Assembly (NCBI GenBank): GCA_000434935.1
Contig: FR882198.1
Coordinates: 17,909-81,908, forward strand
Origin: Bacteroides sp. CAG:709
GTDB taxonomy: Bacteria; Bacteroidota; Bacteroidia; Bacteroidales; UBA932
Length of the DNA: 64,000 nucleotides
Direction of reading: 5' to 3'
Shown: piece by piece, positions 1-13,000 of the stretch
How the letters are laid out: the number at the start of each line of letters is the position of its first letter
How positions within the stretch are numbered: position 1 is the first letter of the stretch
Notes under the pieces: generated by a model
Told to the model about the DNA's origin: nothing
Seen by the model: only the letters and a program-made list of their open reading frames with translations
Databases searched by the model: none
Program-made: the position numbers and the translations under genes

Positions 1-420
1 GAGTGAACGGCTGACTTCACCCACACCGCTGATATTCACGTCCACGGCGGAAAGTTGGTCGGTCGCACCGGTAAAGAGTCGCTTGTCAGTGGTAGTCATA
101 CCGGTAACCACTGCTTCGGAAAGCATTTCCGTGCTGGTAGAGAGCACGAAGTCGACTTTTTCAGCAGCCGGTTTGGTGACATTGGTATAACCAAGGCAGG
201 AAGCCTCAAGTTTGGCTCCTGCGGGGACTTTCGTCAATGTATAATTTCCGTCAAGGTCCGTGACGGCGGCATTGCCCGTGCCCGCCACTGCCACGACGAC
301 ACCTATGAGAGGCTCGCCGGCATCGTCCTTGACCGTACCGCTGACTGTCAATGTCTGCTGCGCAAAAACTGATAGCGCGCAGGCAAACGACAGCAGCAAT
401 GCTATAATCAATCTTTTCAT
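1..420 (-). CDS. SusC-like TonB-dependent outer-membrane receptor, N-terminal part (runs off window)
   Basis: Only the first 140 codons are in the window; the rest lies beyond base 1. The start is the ATG at 420-418 on the minus strand. A signal peptide (MKRLIIALLL..., cleavage after ...SVFAQ) is followed by a carboxypeptidase-like regulatory domain typical of Bacteroidetes SusC proteins (TVSGTVKDDAGEPLIGV..., then GNAAVTDLDGNYTL) and the beginning of the TonB-box/plug region (STEMLSEAVVTGM). Such receptors import oligosaccharides across the outer membrane in partnership with a SusD lipoprotein. It is the most distal visible gene of a minus-strand locus with the BACON lipoprotein, GH89 and GH97 enzymes, only 9 bases from the BACON gene, so probably one transcript. 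The substrate cannot be read from this fragment, and an adhesin-type TonB receptor remains possible. Confidence 0.85.
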   Translation of the reverse strand, partial: MKRLIIALLLSFACALSVFAQQTLTVSGTVKDDAGEPLIGVVVAVAGTGNAAVTDLDGNYTLTKVPAGAKLEASCLGYTNVTKPAAEKVDFVLSTSTEMLSEAVVTGMTTTDKRLFTGATDQLSAVDVNISGVGEVSRSL

Positions 421-429
421 AAGCCGTTA

Positions 430-1524
430 CTATTCTGTATATTCCTTGGTAAGCACAAGCTGCTGATATGCTACAATACGTGTAGTGAATGCAAAGAATC
501 TGTCACGACTCCACCAGATGTTCAACTGCTGAGGGATATCGTTGCTGTTCAGTTTGGCATTCTCGAATGAAAGAGTGACTGTGTGGTTAACATCATCGAA
601 TACAGGTTCGGCATCCCAAGCGGCACGACCCTCTGTAGAGAAGATGTAGAATCCTGACGGATTGGACGAAGTCGGCCCGTTGAAATGCACTGAGTAGTAC
701 TTGTTTGCAGCCTCATCTTTACCGAAGCCCTGGATGCCGATTCTTACTTTACCGTCCACCAGCTGGGCTGAGAAAGGATAATTCACGAGCTCGCCTTTCT
801 GAACCGTAACCGAGAATGACTCGTACATCTTTTCTGTCGCGAACACGAAATCGCTCTTGTCTCCGCACTCATCGGCGTTCTTTGCCACTTTCCAAGTGCC
901 CAAAAGATAATACCAGTCCGGTTTCTTAGGGAGTGTCAATGTTACATATACCGGTTCAATGCTCTTGTCTGAAGGGGTGATGATTGCGCGTCCGGAGAAG
1001 GCCCTGCGGCTCTGCGCCTTGCTTACTATGAATGTCACACCGCTTGCGGATTTCTCGAATGAGAATACGCCATCAGGATTTTCAGGGATTTCCACGCTGA
1101 AATCAGATGTGCACTTTACAAGTGTCTGCAATTTCTGCTCTGAATCAGAGAACTCCAGGCTTGATTCACTTATGATGATCCCTTTGAACGGTGACTGTTT
1201 CACTGAGAAGCTGACGGAATTGCTGCCTTCAGCATTGATCGTAATATCCGCAGTACGCTCCGTATCACCAGTATAAGAGAACACATTGAACAGGACTGAA
1301 GAACCGGCGACACTTACGCGAAGCCAATCCGGCGCAGATGATTCAGCCGTCAATTTGAGGCCGCCTGTCTCTACGACTGCCGTTCCGAATCCTCCTGCAG
1401 CATCGAACGACGTAGCGGAAACGCTTTTCAATTCAATCTCAGGAACTGAATTGTCTTTGCTGCATGACAGACCGCAGAAAAGCGCGGCTGCCAGAGCGAT
1501 GATTGATATAAGTTTTTTCATCAT
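430..1524 (-). CDS. BACON-domain surface lipoprotein
   Basis: A 364-residue lipoprotein: a short hydrophobic leader ending in a lipobox (FCGLSC, Cys21) suggests anchoring at the outer membrane or cell surface. Residues of about 30-115 show the BACON pattern (an Ig-like fold; 'SAPDWLRVSV...', '...ERTADITINAEGS', ending '...FSVKQ'). A second similar repeat follows at about 115-200, then a beta-rich C-terminal domain containing Trp/Tyr-rich stretches (LNIWWSRDRFF). BACON domains are common in carbohydrate-active loci and often bind glycans or mucin. It lies 9 bases from the GH89 gene and 9 bases from the SusC-like gene, so it is probably the surface glycan-binding or SusE/F-like component of this locus. 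No catalytic motif is seen. The C-terminal domain is unassigned. Confidence 0.75.
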   Translation of the reverse strand: MMKKLISIIALAAALFCGLSCSKDNSVPEIELKSVSATSFDAAGGFGTAVVETGGLKLTAESSAPDWLRVSVAGSSVLFNVFSYTGDTERTADITINAEGSNSVSFSVKQSPFKGIIISESSLEFSDSEQKLQTLVKCTSDFSVEIPENPDGVFSFEKSASGVTFIVSKAQSRRAFSGRAIITPSDKSIEPVYVTLTLPKKPDWYYLLGTWKVAKNADECGDKSDFVFATEKMYESFSVTVQKGELVNYPFSAQLVDGKVRIGIQGFGKDEAANKYYSVHFNGPTSSNPSGFYIFSTEGRAAWDAEPVFDDVNHTVTLSFENAKLNSNDIPQQLNIWWSRDRFFAFTTRIVAYQQLVLTKEYTE

Positions 1525-1533
1525 ATTGAATTA

Positions 1534-4002
1534 TTATTTTACATATTCGATTGCGACCTGTGAGTCACCGTTCAGCTTGGTTCCTGCCAATTCGATATGG
1601 ACATAGATGAACTGGTAAGTCTGGTCTCGCTTGTATTCCAGAGGTATCTCGACGACAGGATTGTCCTTGCCGATTTCGATATTGATGTCCTTCTTGACTG
1701 AACGCACCCAGCCGGCAGCATTGACCTGCACACGCTTGAGGATGACATTGTCCTCGCCCCTCTTCCATCTGAATCTCAGGGCCTTGACCGGGATGTAGTC
1801 TTCCGGTTCCATCATGCGGATAATCAATGTGCTGCTGTCGCGCATCTCGAATGATGTCCAGCCTGAAAGGCCCTGGCCCTCAAGAGGTTCAATGTCTTTG
1901 GCGACGTTCACGAGGTCCTGTGATTCCTTCACGAGGTCCTTTACCGGAACGAAATCGGAGAGTTTCTTCTCCTCGGTGAAATTGCCCTCCCAAGCGGCGA
2001 AGTCAAATGGTTTGCCTGCTTTCTTGGCATCGAAGAAATGCTGCCATCTTGGGATATAGTAGTCGCGGATAAGGCCTGACCAGATCTTGCATGCATAGTC
2101 ATTGAGACCGGCATCAGGATAGCTGACTCCCCACGTGGTCACGATTCTGCGGCTGTTTTCTTCATACTTGTCGCTTTCCTGCTGACTGTCACCCCAACTT
2201 CGGGCATAGTCGATCCATCTCTGGATGCGGGTTACAGGATTCTTGTCCAAAAGCCTGTCAGCGCGCAGCATCAGGTCCTTGAAACGGACTTCCATGGCGG
2301 CCGCCCTGTCATTGTCCCCGGCAAGATAAGCTTCATTGTCACCCAGCTCCGAGGCCGCTGCGATATAGGCTTCCAATGCTTCAAAATGCGCCTTGGAAAC
2401 CACGTAACGGCCGCCGAGACCGTAGAACGGCTGTCTCTGGACTACATACTGGGCACGGCTTGAACACATTCCGTAAGAGCTTTCGAGCATCTTGTTCCAG
2501 AATGTAATCATCGGTTCAGGGCATTTGCCATATCTGTTAAGTGTATAATTCTTCAGCCACTCGTGGATATCCTTGTGGGATGTGCTCCACCATGCATCGG
2601 AAAGGATTTCGTAAATCACTTCGTTGTTCTCCACGCCTTCCGGAGCAGTGCCGACACCGACAAGATTTCCCATATTGGCAGAACTGAGGGCATTCAGATG
2701 GCCGTTGAGATAGAAGTCCAATGCTCCTACAGGGGCGGTACGTCCGCCGAAGTTCGGCACGGTACTGTAAATCCATGGCTTTCCGTAAATTCCCTTGGCA
2801 TAGTTCCATGTATATTCATTCTCCCAGATTCCGTAGTTGAAGTCAACGCTCAGGTCCAGGAGGAGCATCTTGTCATCAGGTACCTTGGAGAACAATGCTT
2901 CGATGCTCTCCGGATCCCAGATATGTCTCTGATATCCGAACATCCAGCCCTGAAGCACCCATATCGCATCCGGATTGGCAGCGGCAATGGACTGATACAG
3001 AGACTTTCCATAGCTGGCAATCTGTTCATGGCGTTCCTTTGTGCCACGCTCGGCGAACGGAACCTTCATTTCATTGAAACTGTCGGCGAGGTAGTATTTG
3101 CCTTTTCCGAATTCCTTTTCCCATTCCTGGATGTATGTCTTCGAGATCAGCTGGAACAGGTCCGTTTCAGGAGAAATGAAATTGGACACATAGTACGGGC
3201 CGTCATCCCAGCCGGTGTGGATGAGATTCGCGTCAGGATAGACACGCTTGATCGCTTCAGGGACAAAACCAGCGAAAGCATTGAAAATAGGTGTCATTCC
3301 GAGGTCGTTCATCCTGTCTATCATCTTGTGTTCCAGGGCGATGGTCTTATCATACCAGCTCTGGGTGAGATTGCCGTCAAGCTCTGACATATTGCCCATC
3401 CTGAACCATGGCAGGTAAGCCGGGCCGGTGATGAACTTGCCTATTTCCTCATCCGTCAGGCCGAGTTTCTTCCATACGCGGGCGAAAATAGCTTCGCTTC
3501 CGATAGGTGAAAGCGGCATGTTCACTCCATGCAGGGCCATCCTGTCGAGTTCCTTCTCCCAGTCTTCCCATTTCCAGTAAGGCATGGTGTAGCCGAGAGT
3601 GCAGACATTCATGTATTGTCTCAGCACGAAAGGAGTGGTGACAAGTTTAAGCGGCTGGTCAGCAAGCTTTTCCGGAAGGACGATATTGTTGATTGTCCAG
3701 GTGGAGATGCCATAGTGATTCGATGTGACATAGTCATAGAAACCACGGCAGACTGCCACGGCGGAGCTTCCCTTCACGGTAAGTTTGCCTTTTTTCACCT
3801 CTGTGGAAAAGTATTCGCTGCCCTCCATCGGGCCGGTAACTACAAGTTTCACATTGGAAGGTTTCTTTCCGAGAGTCCTGGCAATCACTCCCGACGCCGC
3901 TTTTTCAGCTGCCTTGAAGTCTTCTTTCTGAGACGCCGAAGCGGAGACGCATAAAAATACGGCTCCGATAGCGCAGATAAATTTCAATTTATTGATTATC
4001 AT
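1534..4002 (-). CDS. Alpha-N-acetylglucosaminidase, GH89 (NAGLU-like)
   Basis: An 822-residue secreted enzyme with a signal peptide (...FLCVSASAS). The order of domains matches NAGLU/GH89: an N-terminal alpha/beta domain (about 25-120), a TIM-barrel catalytic domain containing MALHGVNMPLSP, GWDDGPYYVSNF, YLADSFNEMK and GTAPEGVENNE, and an all-alpha C-terminal domain. The Glu in the SFNEM motif and the Glu in the APEG motif are the likely acid/base and nucleophile of this retaining family (family knowledge). GH89 enzymes remove terminal alpha-linked GlcNAc; the bacterial members known to me act on alpha-1,4-GlcNAc caps of gastric mucin O-glycans, while the human one acts on heparan sulfate. 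The neighbouring GH97 and SusC-like receptor support a host- or diet-glycan locus. Length is normal for the family, and no frameshift is seen. An N-terminal region of about 100 residues resembles the Bacteroidetes GH20b/GH67-type domain. Confidence 0.93.
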   Translation of the reverse strand: MIINKLKFICAIGAVFLCVSASASQKEDFKAAEKAASGVIARTLGKKPSNVKLVVTGPMEGSEYFSTEVKKGKLTVKGSSAVAVCRGFYDYVTSNHYGISTWTINNIVLPEKLADQPLKLVTTPFVLRQYMNVCTLGYTMPYWKWEDWEKELDRMALHGVNMPLSPIGSEAIFARVWKKLGLTDEEIGKFITGPAYLPWFRMGNMSELDGNLTQSWYDKTIALEHKMIDRMNDLGMTPIFNAFAGFVPEAIKRVYPDANLIHTGWDDGPYYVSNFISPETDLFQLISKTYIQEWEKEFGKGKYYLADSFNEMKVPFAERGTKERHEQIASYGKSLYQSIAAANPDAIWVLQGWMFGYQRHIWDPESIEALFSKVPDDKMLLLDLSVDFNYGIWENEYTWNYAKGIYGKPWIYSTVPNFGGRTAPVGALDFYLNGHLNALSSANMGNLVGVGTAPEGVENNEVIYEILSDAWWSTSHKDIHEWLKNYTLNRYGKCPEPMITFWNKMLESSYGMCSSRAQYVVQRQPFYGLGGRYVVSKAHFEALEAYIAAASELGDNEAYLAGDNDRAAAMEVRFKDLMLRADRLLDKNPVTRIQRWIDYARSWGDSQQESDKYEENSRRIVTTWGVSYPDAGLNDYACKIWSGLIRDYYIPRWQHFFDAKKAGKPFDFAAWEGNFTEEKKLSDFVPVKDLVKESQDLVNVAKDIEPLEGQGLSGWTSFEMRDSSTLIIRMMEPEDYIPVKALRFRWKRGEDNVILKRVQVNAAGWVRSVKKDINIEIGKDNPVVEIPLEYKRDQTYQFIYVHIELAGTKLNGDSQVAIEYVK

Positions 4003-4014
4003 ATACTTAAAGTG

Positions 4015-6153
<2,139 letters not shown>

Positions 6154-6167
6154 TTATTAATTTTCCG

Positions 6168-6199
6168 GAAAGGTATGCAACCTGAAAATCAATAACAAT
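6168..6199 (-). promoter_or_regulatory. Candidate promoter of the GH97-GH89 locus
   Basis: On the minus strand an ATTG (-33-like) is followed after 20 bases by TACCTTTC, 7 of 8 matches to the Bacteroidetes -7 element TAnnTTTG. It sits just upstream of the GH97 start. The surrounding 6142-6310 gap is very AT-rich and holds nothing else recognisable. Confidence 0.4.
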
Positions 6200-6310
6200 A
6201 TGTAATAATGAAAATATAAATGAATTTAATAGTTTAATACTTGATTACCAACGTTTTGATTAAAATATACTATATGAAAAATATAAATGGAAAATAAACC
6301 ATTTTTAGAG

Positions 6311-7903
6311 CTAAATAGACGAAATTCCTTTTATCTGGTCCTCGAAACTCTGTGGGGAAACAGCCTTCAGACGCGTCCTCGAACGGTACGCATAGATGGT
6401 GGATCGGGAGTATCTCAGGAGTAGGGAAATCCTGTCCGTACTGTCGATTCCCAGACGGATCAACGCATAAATCCGCAGTTCAGGAGACAGGACATACGAG
6501 TCTTTTATCGAGATCCGGAATTCCGGCTGGAGAAAATTATTGAAATCCGCGATGAAGGTCGGAAACAACGACAGGAAGGTCTTGTCGAAGACGCTGTAGA
6601 ACGATGCCCACTCCTCATCCACCACGGCATTCGACTTGAGGTCCTTCTTCAATGTCTGGATGTCACCTGCAATGGCCTTCTTGTTCAGATTCTTCCTGTA
6701 CTTGTCCAGACGCTCGATCCTGGAGATACATTCGAGCATCAGCTGGGTGATATATGTATTCTTGATGTTGCTCGACTCCTTGACAATCTTATTTGCCTCT
6801 TCCTGAAGCTGTTGCGATGCGGTAAGCTCATCTTTCATGACTTCGAGACGCTTACGCTGGCTCTTGTTCACGAACAGCAGGACCGTCATGAGCAATATGA
6901 GGAAACACAACACACCGAAAGCTGCCAACAATACCCTCAGGTCCTTCTTCTTGGCTTCGAGATATGACTCATTGACAATGGAAATGAGCGGTGCCAATGC
7001 ATCCACCTTCAGCCTAGCCTTGCAGAAGTTGGCATCCTCCAGAGCCTTGTTCAGATAAGAGTACGCCCTTTTTATGTCACCGTCCTCATAGAGCATGGTG
7101 GCGAGCATCCTCAGCGCGACATATTCCTTCTTGGCATTGACAAGATCCGAATAGGCGGAGGCTATCATGTAATCCTTGGCAGCATCCCTCCACCCTATCG
7201 TAAGGTAAATATCAGCGATGGCGATGGCGACAGGACCGGTTTCGATAGCTACAGGAGAAAGGGATTCATACTTTTTCAGCAGCATCTCAAGCGCGCTCTT
7301 GTAATCTCCTTCCACCACAAGGCTCTCGCTTTTGATGGTCACATTGTCGGGGAACTGACTGACAATAGAGTCCTTATACTCACGAGCCTTCGAACTGTAA
7401 TAATGCTTGAGACTCTTATCCATGCTGAGTCCCTCAAGAGACTCATACGTACTCATATAGAAGAGATACATCTCTTCCCTTTCTTTTGCCTGCAATGCAC
7501 TCCTGTCCACCCTGTTCAGAGTAGCCAGGGCATCATAGCTCATTCCCGAAGTCTGATATTGCTTGGCGAGTGCTATGGATGACGCCCCGACATAGTCCGT
7601 ACGACCTAGCGCTTTCGCCGCTTCGAGAGATTTCAATGCATAAAAGGTAGCCGAATCCGTCCTGTACCGGTCGAATGTATGACGCATGTCGAAATAGATC
7701 AGATACCTCTGTTCCAATGACTTGCTCCGAGCCAGAGCCGTCCTGCATGAGTCCAGGCGGTCCTCCCTCACCCTGTCATAGTTCTTCGCATTGCGTATCA
7801 CATTGTCCAAATCTGACAATGTAATCTTGTCCGTGCCGGGCGTTACAGCCCCCGCGCAGACTGCATACAGCAATGAAAATATGACAAGTATCGTTCTCCA
7901 CAT
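6311..7903 (-). CDS. DUF6377-type transmembrane sensor/regulator with TPR-like repeats
   Basis: A 530-residue protein with a signal peptide (...VCAGA), a long alpha-helical TPR-like periplasmic part (about 30-310), one transmembrane segment (about 322-345, VLCFLILLMTVLLF), a coiled-coil (about 350-400, many K/E/Q) and a cytoplasmic C-terminus ending in a helix-turn-helix-like segment (LLLRYSRSTIYAYRSR, about 500-515). This order is that of the Bacteroidetes DUF6377 family, thought to be one-component membrane regulators of nearby glycan loci. It is transcribed in the same direction as the GH97/GH89 locus but separated by a 169-base AT-rich gap holding a candidate promoter, so it is the probable regulator of that locus. 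The ligand and the DNA target cannot be deduced from the sequence. Confidence 0.75.
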   Translation of the reverse strand: MWRTILVIFSLLYAVCAGAVTPGTDKITLSDLDNVIRNAKNYDRVREDRLDSCRTALARSKSLEQRYLIYFDMRHTFDRYRTDSATFYALKSLEAAKALGRTDYVGASSIALAKQYQTSGMSYDALATLNRVDRSALQAKEREEMYLFYMSTYESLEGLSMDKSLKHYYSSKAREYKDSIVSQFPDNVTIKSESLVVEGDYKSALEMLLKKYESLSPVAIETGPVAIAIADIYLTIGWRDAAKDYMIASAYSDLVNAKKEYVALRMLATMLYEDGDIKRAYSYLNKALEDANFCKARLKVDALAPLISIVNESYLEAKKKDLRVLLAAFGVLCFLILLMTVLLFVNKSQRKRLEVMKDELTASQQLQEEANKIVKESSNIKNTYITQLMLECISRIERLDKYRKNLNKKAIAGDIQTLKKDLKSNAVVDEEWASFYSVFDKTFLSLFPTFIADFNNFLQPEFRISIKDSYVLSPELRIYALIRLGIDSTDRISLLLRYSRSTIYAYRSRTRLKAVSPQSFEDQIKGISSI

Positions 7904-7932
7904 AACAATGTCGGATATTAATGTTCAGCCGG

Positions 7933-7965
7933 TAAATTTACTAAAAAATATCGACCTTCCACAAC
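7933..7965 (-). promoter_or_regulatory. Candidate promoter of the DUF6377 regulator
   Basis: Minus strand: GTTG, 21 bases, then TAAATTTA (7 of 8 to TAnnTTTG), about 30 bases before the start codon and immediately downstream of the groESL terminator. Confidence 0.4.
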
Positions 7966-7970
7966 GCAAA

Positions 7971-8007
7971 AAGCCCCGGAACCGCAGCAATTACGGTTCC
8001 GGGGCTT
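7971..8007 (-). terminator. Rho-independent terminator of groESL
   Basis: A perfect 14-bp stem (AAGCCCCGGAACCG and its complement) around a 9-base loop, followed on the minus strand by TTTTT-like sequence (TTTTTGCG). It lies 22 bases after the groEL stop codon. Confidence 0.85.
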
Positions 8008-8029
8008 TAAGATATTTATCTGCAAGATA

Positions 8030-9664
<1,635 letters not shown>

Positions 9665-9671
9665 CTATAAA

Positions 9672-9938
9672 TTATAATATTGCCATAATGTCTGACTGAC
9701 GTACGATAAGATATTTCTTATCCTCTACAGTCACTTCAGTTCCGGCATATTTGCCATAAAGAACCTCGTCACCTACTTTGACCTCCATAGGTTCATCCTT
9801 CTTGCCAGGTCCGCAAGCGACTACTTTACCCTGCTGGGGTTTCTCCTTGGCTGTATCAGGAATATAAAGTCCTGCAGCTGTCTTAGTCTCGGCCTCTTTA
9901 GGCTCAAGAACTACTCTATCCGCTAATGGTCTGATCAT
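9672..9938 (-). CDS. groES: Co-chaperonin GroES (Hsp10)
   Basis: An 88-residue co-chaperonin forming the heptameric lid of GroEL. It begins [13 protein letters not shown] and contains the mobile-loop region ([13 protein letters not shown]) and the core [14 protein letters not shown]. It is the first gene of the groESL operon. Upstream lies a compact inverted repeat and a divergent promoter region shared with the alpha-2-macroglobulin gene. No CIRCE element (the HrcA operator) is visible, so heat-shock control, if any, uses another element. Confidence 0.99.
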   Translation of the reverse strand: MIRPLADRVVLEPKEAETKTAAGLYIPDTAKEKPQQGKVVACGPGKKDEPMEVKVGDEVLYGKYAGTEVTVEDKKYLIVRQSDIMAIL

Positions 9939-9971
9939 AATTATAAATTTTTAATGTTTTTATCAATGCAA

Positions 9972-9986
9972 GTCTCCAACGGAGAC
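9972..9986 (-). promoter_or_regulatory. Inverted repeat in the groES leader, with a weak upstream promoter
   Basis: GTCTCC-3-GGAGAC is a perfect 6-bp inverted repeat, 33 bases before the groES start. Just upstream on the minus strand, TTTG (10019-10016) and TATTGTTT (9997-9990), 18 bases apart, form a weak match to the Bacteroidetes promoter. The repeat would fall at or just after the transcription start, so it could be an operator or a short 5' RNA hairpin. Its role is inferred only from position. Confidence 0.4.
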
Positions 9987-10032
9987 CGGAAACAATAAAT
10001 CAACTGCCGTGCCATCAAATCGACAATGACAA

Positions 10033-10063
10033 TTTGTCAGTGCAGATATTATTACTATATTTA
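10033..10063 (+). promoter_or_regulatory. Promoter of the alpha-2-macroglobulin/pbpC block
   Basis: TTTG at 10033-10036, 19 bases, then TATATTTA at 10056-10063 (7 of 8 to TAnnTTTG). The -33 box lies inside an interrupted palindrome TGACA-3-TGTCA (10027-10039), which could be an operator. An ATG at 10026 lies upstream of this promoter, which argues for the start at 10089. Confidence 0.65.
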
Positions 10064-10088
10064 CGAATTGGAAAAAACACATTACACC

Positions 10089-13000
10089 ATGAAGACCCTT
10101 AACCACATCTTGAAAAGTATCATTGCGACAGCTGCATCGGCTGTTTTCCTATACGGATGCGGAAACGTCGCGACAACTCCTGACAACAGTTTTGCGGAAT
10201 ACATCGAAGCCTACACGGGAGGCATTGTCTCAAGTGACAACAGCATTGTCATTGAACTTGCAGCGCCGGCAGACGGACTGCAGGGAAACGAGGCTGAAAT
10301 CAACAAGGCTGCGGCAGACCTGTTCAAATTTTCGCCTTCCGTCAAGGGAACAGCCAGATGGAACAGCGCCCAAAGGGTGGAATTCATCCCTGAATACGGC
10401 GCATTGAAGGCGGGAAAGACATACAAATGCACATTCAAGCTGGGCAAAGTCATGTCCACCGACAGCAGGCATGAGGAATTCACGTTCAGTTTCACGACTG
10501 CCCGCAAGGAAGCCCTTCTGGAAAGGAACTCATTGGAAATCAGCATGGACGACCCCGGAAAGGCGACAGCTACGGGAACATTGACCCTGAGCGAAAGCAT
10601 TGACATCGAGAATCCGGAGGAACTGCTGGAATTCGGCTGGAGCGGAAACGCGACGTTCGAAGTCAAGGAAAGCGGCAGGCAGAAATACACGTTCACGGCC
10701 TCCGGTCTGGAGAGGGCTGCACAGGCTAAAGTATTGACAGTCAAGTTCAAACCGGACAACACAGGATTCCCGGCTTGCGACAATCTCTACATCGACATCC
10801 CTGCCACCGGTATTTTCTCGGTAATGGACGCGGAGCTTTCCGGCGACAACCGCCAGAGCATCGACATCACGTTCACCGAGCCGCTCAGCAAGGCGAAGAA
10901 CCTCGTCGGACTGGTAGAATTGAGCTACACCCGCACGGAATACGGTTCGACCGACAGATACAGACTAAACTTCACTTCCAAGGTCAATGACAATGTCCTG
11001 CGGCTTTATTACGAGCCGTGCGACGCGACCACGATAGAACTGACCGTCGACGGAGCATTGAGAGACATGCACGGAAACACCCTCGGCGACAAATGGACGA
11101 AGGTTTTCAATGCGTCCAATCCGAAGCCTGAGGTATCCTTCCCGGTAGACGGCAACATCCTCCCGAACACGGGACAGCTTACGATCCCATTCAAGGCGGC
11201 ATACCTCAACGCGGTGGATATCAGCATTGTAAAGATATATCCGAACAACATTCTCATGTTCCTCCAGGAGAATGACCTGAAGGGAAATTCTGGACTCAGG
11301 CGTGCAGGAAGACTTGTTTACAAAACTACAATGAGGCTGGACAGCGACCCGTCAAAGGACCTGACACAGCAGAACATATTCACCGTCGGCCTGGACAATC
11401 TGTTCAAGAAAGAGCCGGGAGCAATCTACAGGATGCGACTGTCCTTCAAGCCGGAGTACTATATATATTATAAAGGTGACAGAAGCAGCAGTTCCGGCAG
11501 CCTGACAAGCATCTCCGCAGGTTCATTGACCGAAGAAGAAAGCGCGGTCTGGGACGTTCCTGACACATATTATTACGAGGGTGGCGATTATGACTGGAAC
11601 GTGTACAGCTGGCGCGACAGGAACAATCCGCTCACGCCTTCATATTACATGAATTATTCTTATCCGGCACGCAACCTCATGGCTTCCGGCATCGGAGCAA
11701 TCGCCAAATACAGCGGCGGGAAGCAGATCTGGATAGCGGCAAGCGACATAATTTCAGCCGAGCCGATGGCCGGAGCGGATATCAAGGTGTACGATTTCCA
11801 GCTTCAGAATATCGGAAAAGGCAAGAGCAACGGCAACGGAACGGCATCCATAGACCTCAGCGTCAAGCCGTTCATCGTCACCGTAAAGAAAGGAGATTCA
11901 ATCACTTACCTGAAAGTGACAGACGGCAGCGAGAAGTCGTTGAGCCGTTTCGACACCGGAGGCGAGACATTGCAGAAAGGAATGAAGGGCTTCGTCTACG
12001 GGGAACGCGGAGTCTGGCGTCCTGGAGACACTCTGCATCTGACAATGATCCTGCACGGCGAAAACAAGATTCCTGACACTCACCCTGCCACAATCGACGT
12101 CTACACGCCGCAGGGACAGTTCTTCACCAGAAAAGTGTGCCGCAAGTCGGAAAACGGATTCTACACATTCGAAATTCCTACCGGCCAGGACAGTCCTACA
12201 GGACTGTGGAACGCATACATAAAAGTCGGCGGCGCGGCATTCCACAAGCCGTTGAGAATCGAATCAATCAAACCTAACAGACTGAAGGTCAATGTCAATA
12301 TGGGCCAAGGCATTCTCCGGGGAGGTGCCAGAACCAATGCAAGCATATCTTCCAACTGGCTGACCGGCCCTGCGGCATCAGGACTTCAGGCGAAAGTTTC
12401 AATGACATTGAAACCGGGACGCCAGACCTTCAAGGGCTACGACGGATTCACATTCTGCGACCCGGCGAGCCAATTCGAATCATACACGACGGAGATTGTC
12501 AGCACTAGACTGAACGCTGACGGAAAAGCTTCTGCCTCAATAACATTGCCGAAGGCTGCACAAGCACCCGGAATGCTGACGGCGAACATTCTCGGAAGCG
12601 TATTGGAGGAAGGCGGCGACGAGAGCTACACGGTCATGACAATGCCGTTCTCGCCGTTCAGCGCATACGCGGGCATCAAGCTTCCGGCGGACGGCAGCTA
12701 TCTGGAAACCGGAAAGACGCACCAGATTCCAGTAGTGACTGTGGATGCTGACGGCAGGAAAGTCAGCGGGCACAGACTGGAATGGCGCATATTCAAGCTC
12801 AAATGGAGCTGGTGGTGGGAGTCCCGCAGCGAGGCATTGGACTCATATATAAACGCATCAGCTGCAAGTGCTTACAGTTCCGGCACCGTCGTTTCCGGAA
12901 ACGGGGAGACAAGCATATCGTTCAGTGCGGACGACAAGGATTGGGGAAGATACCTCATCTACGTGAAGGATCTGGAGAGCGGACATGCAACGGGCGGCAT

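Noticed and set aside
2563..3387. 274-codon open frame on the plus strand
   Set aside because: It lies antisense inside the GH89 gene; no signal or family motif, and its composition reflects the opposite strand.
10026..10088. In-frame ATG 21 codons upstream of the alpha-2-macroglobulin start
   Set aside because: It lies upstream of the promoter -7 box and would place extra polar residues before a clear lipoprotein signal peptide.
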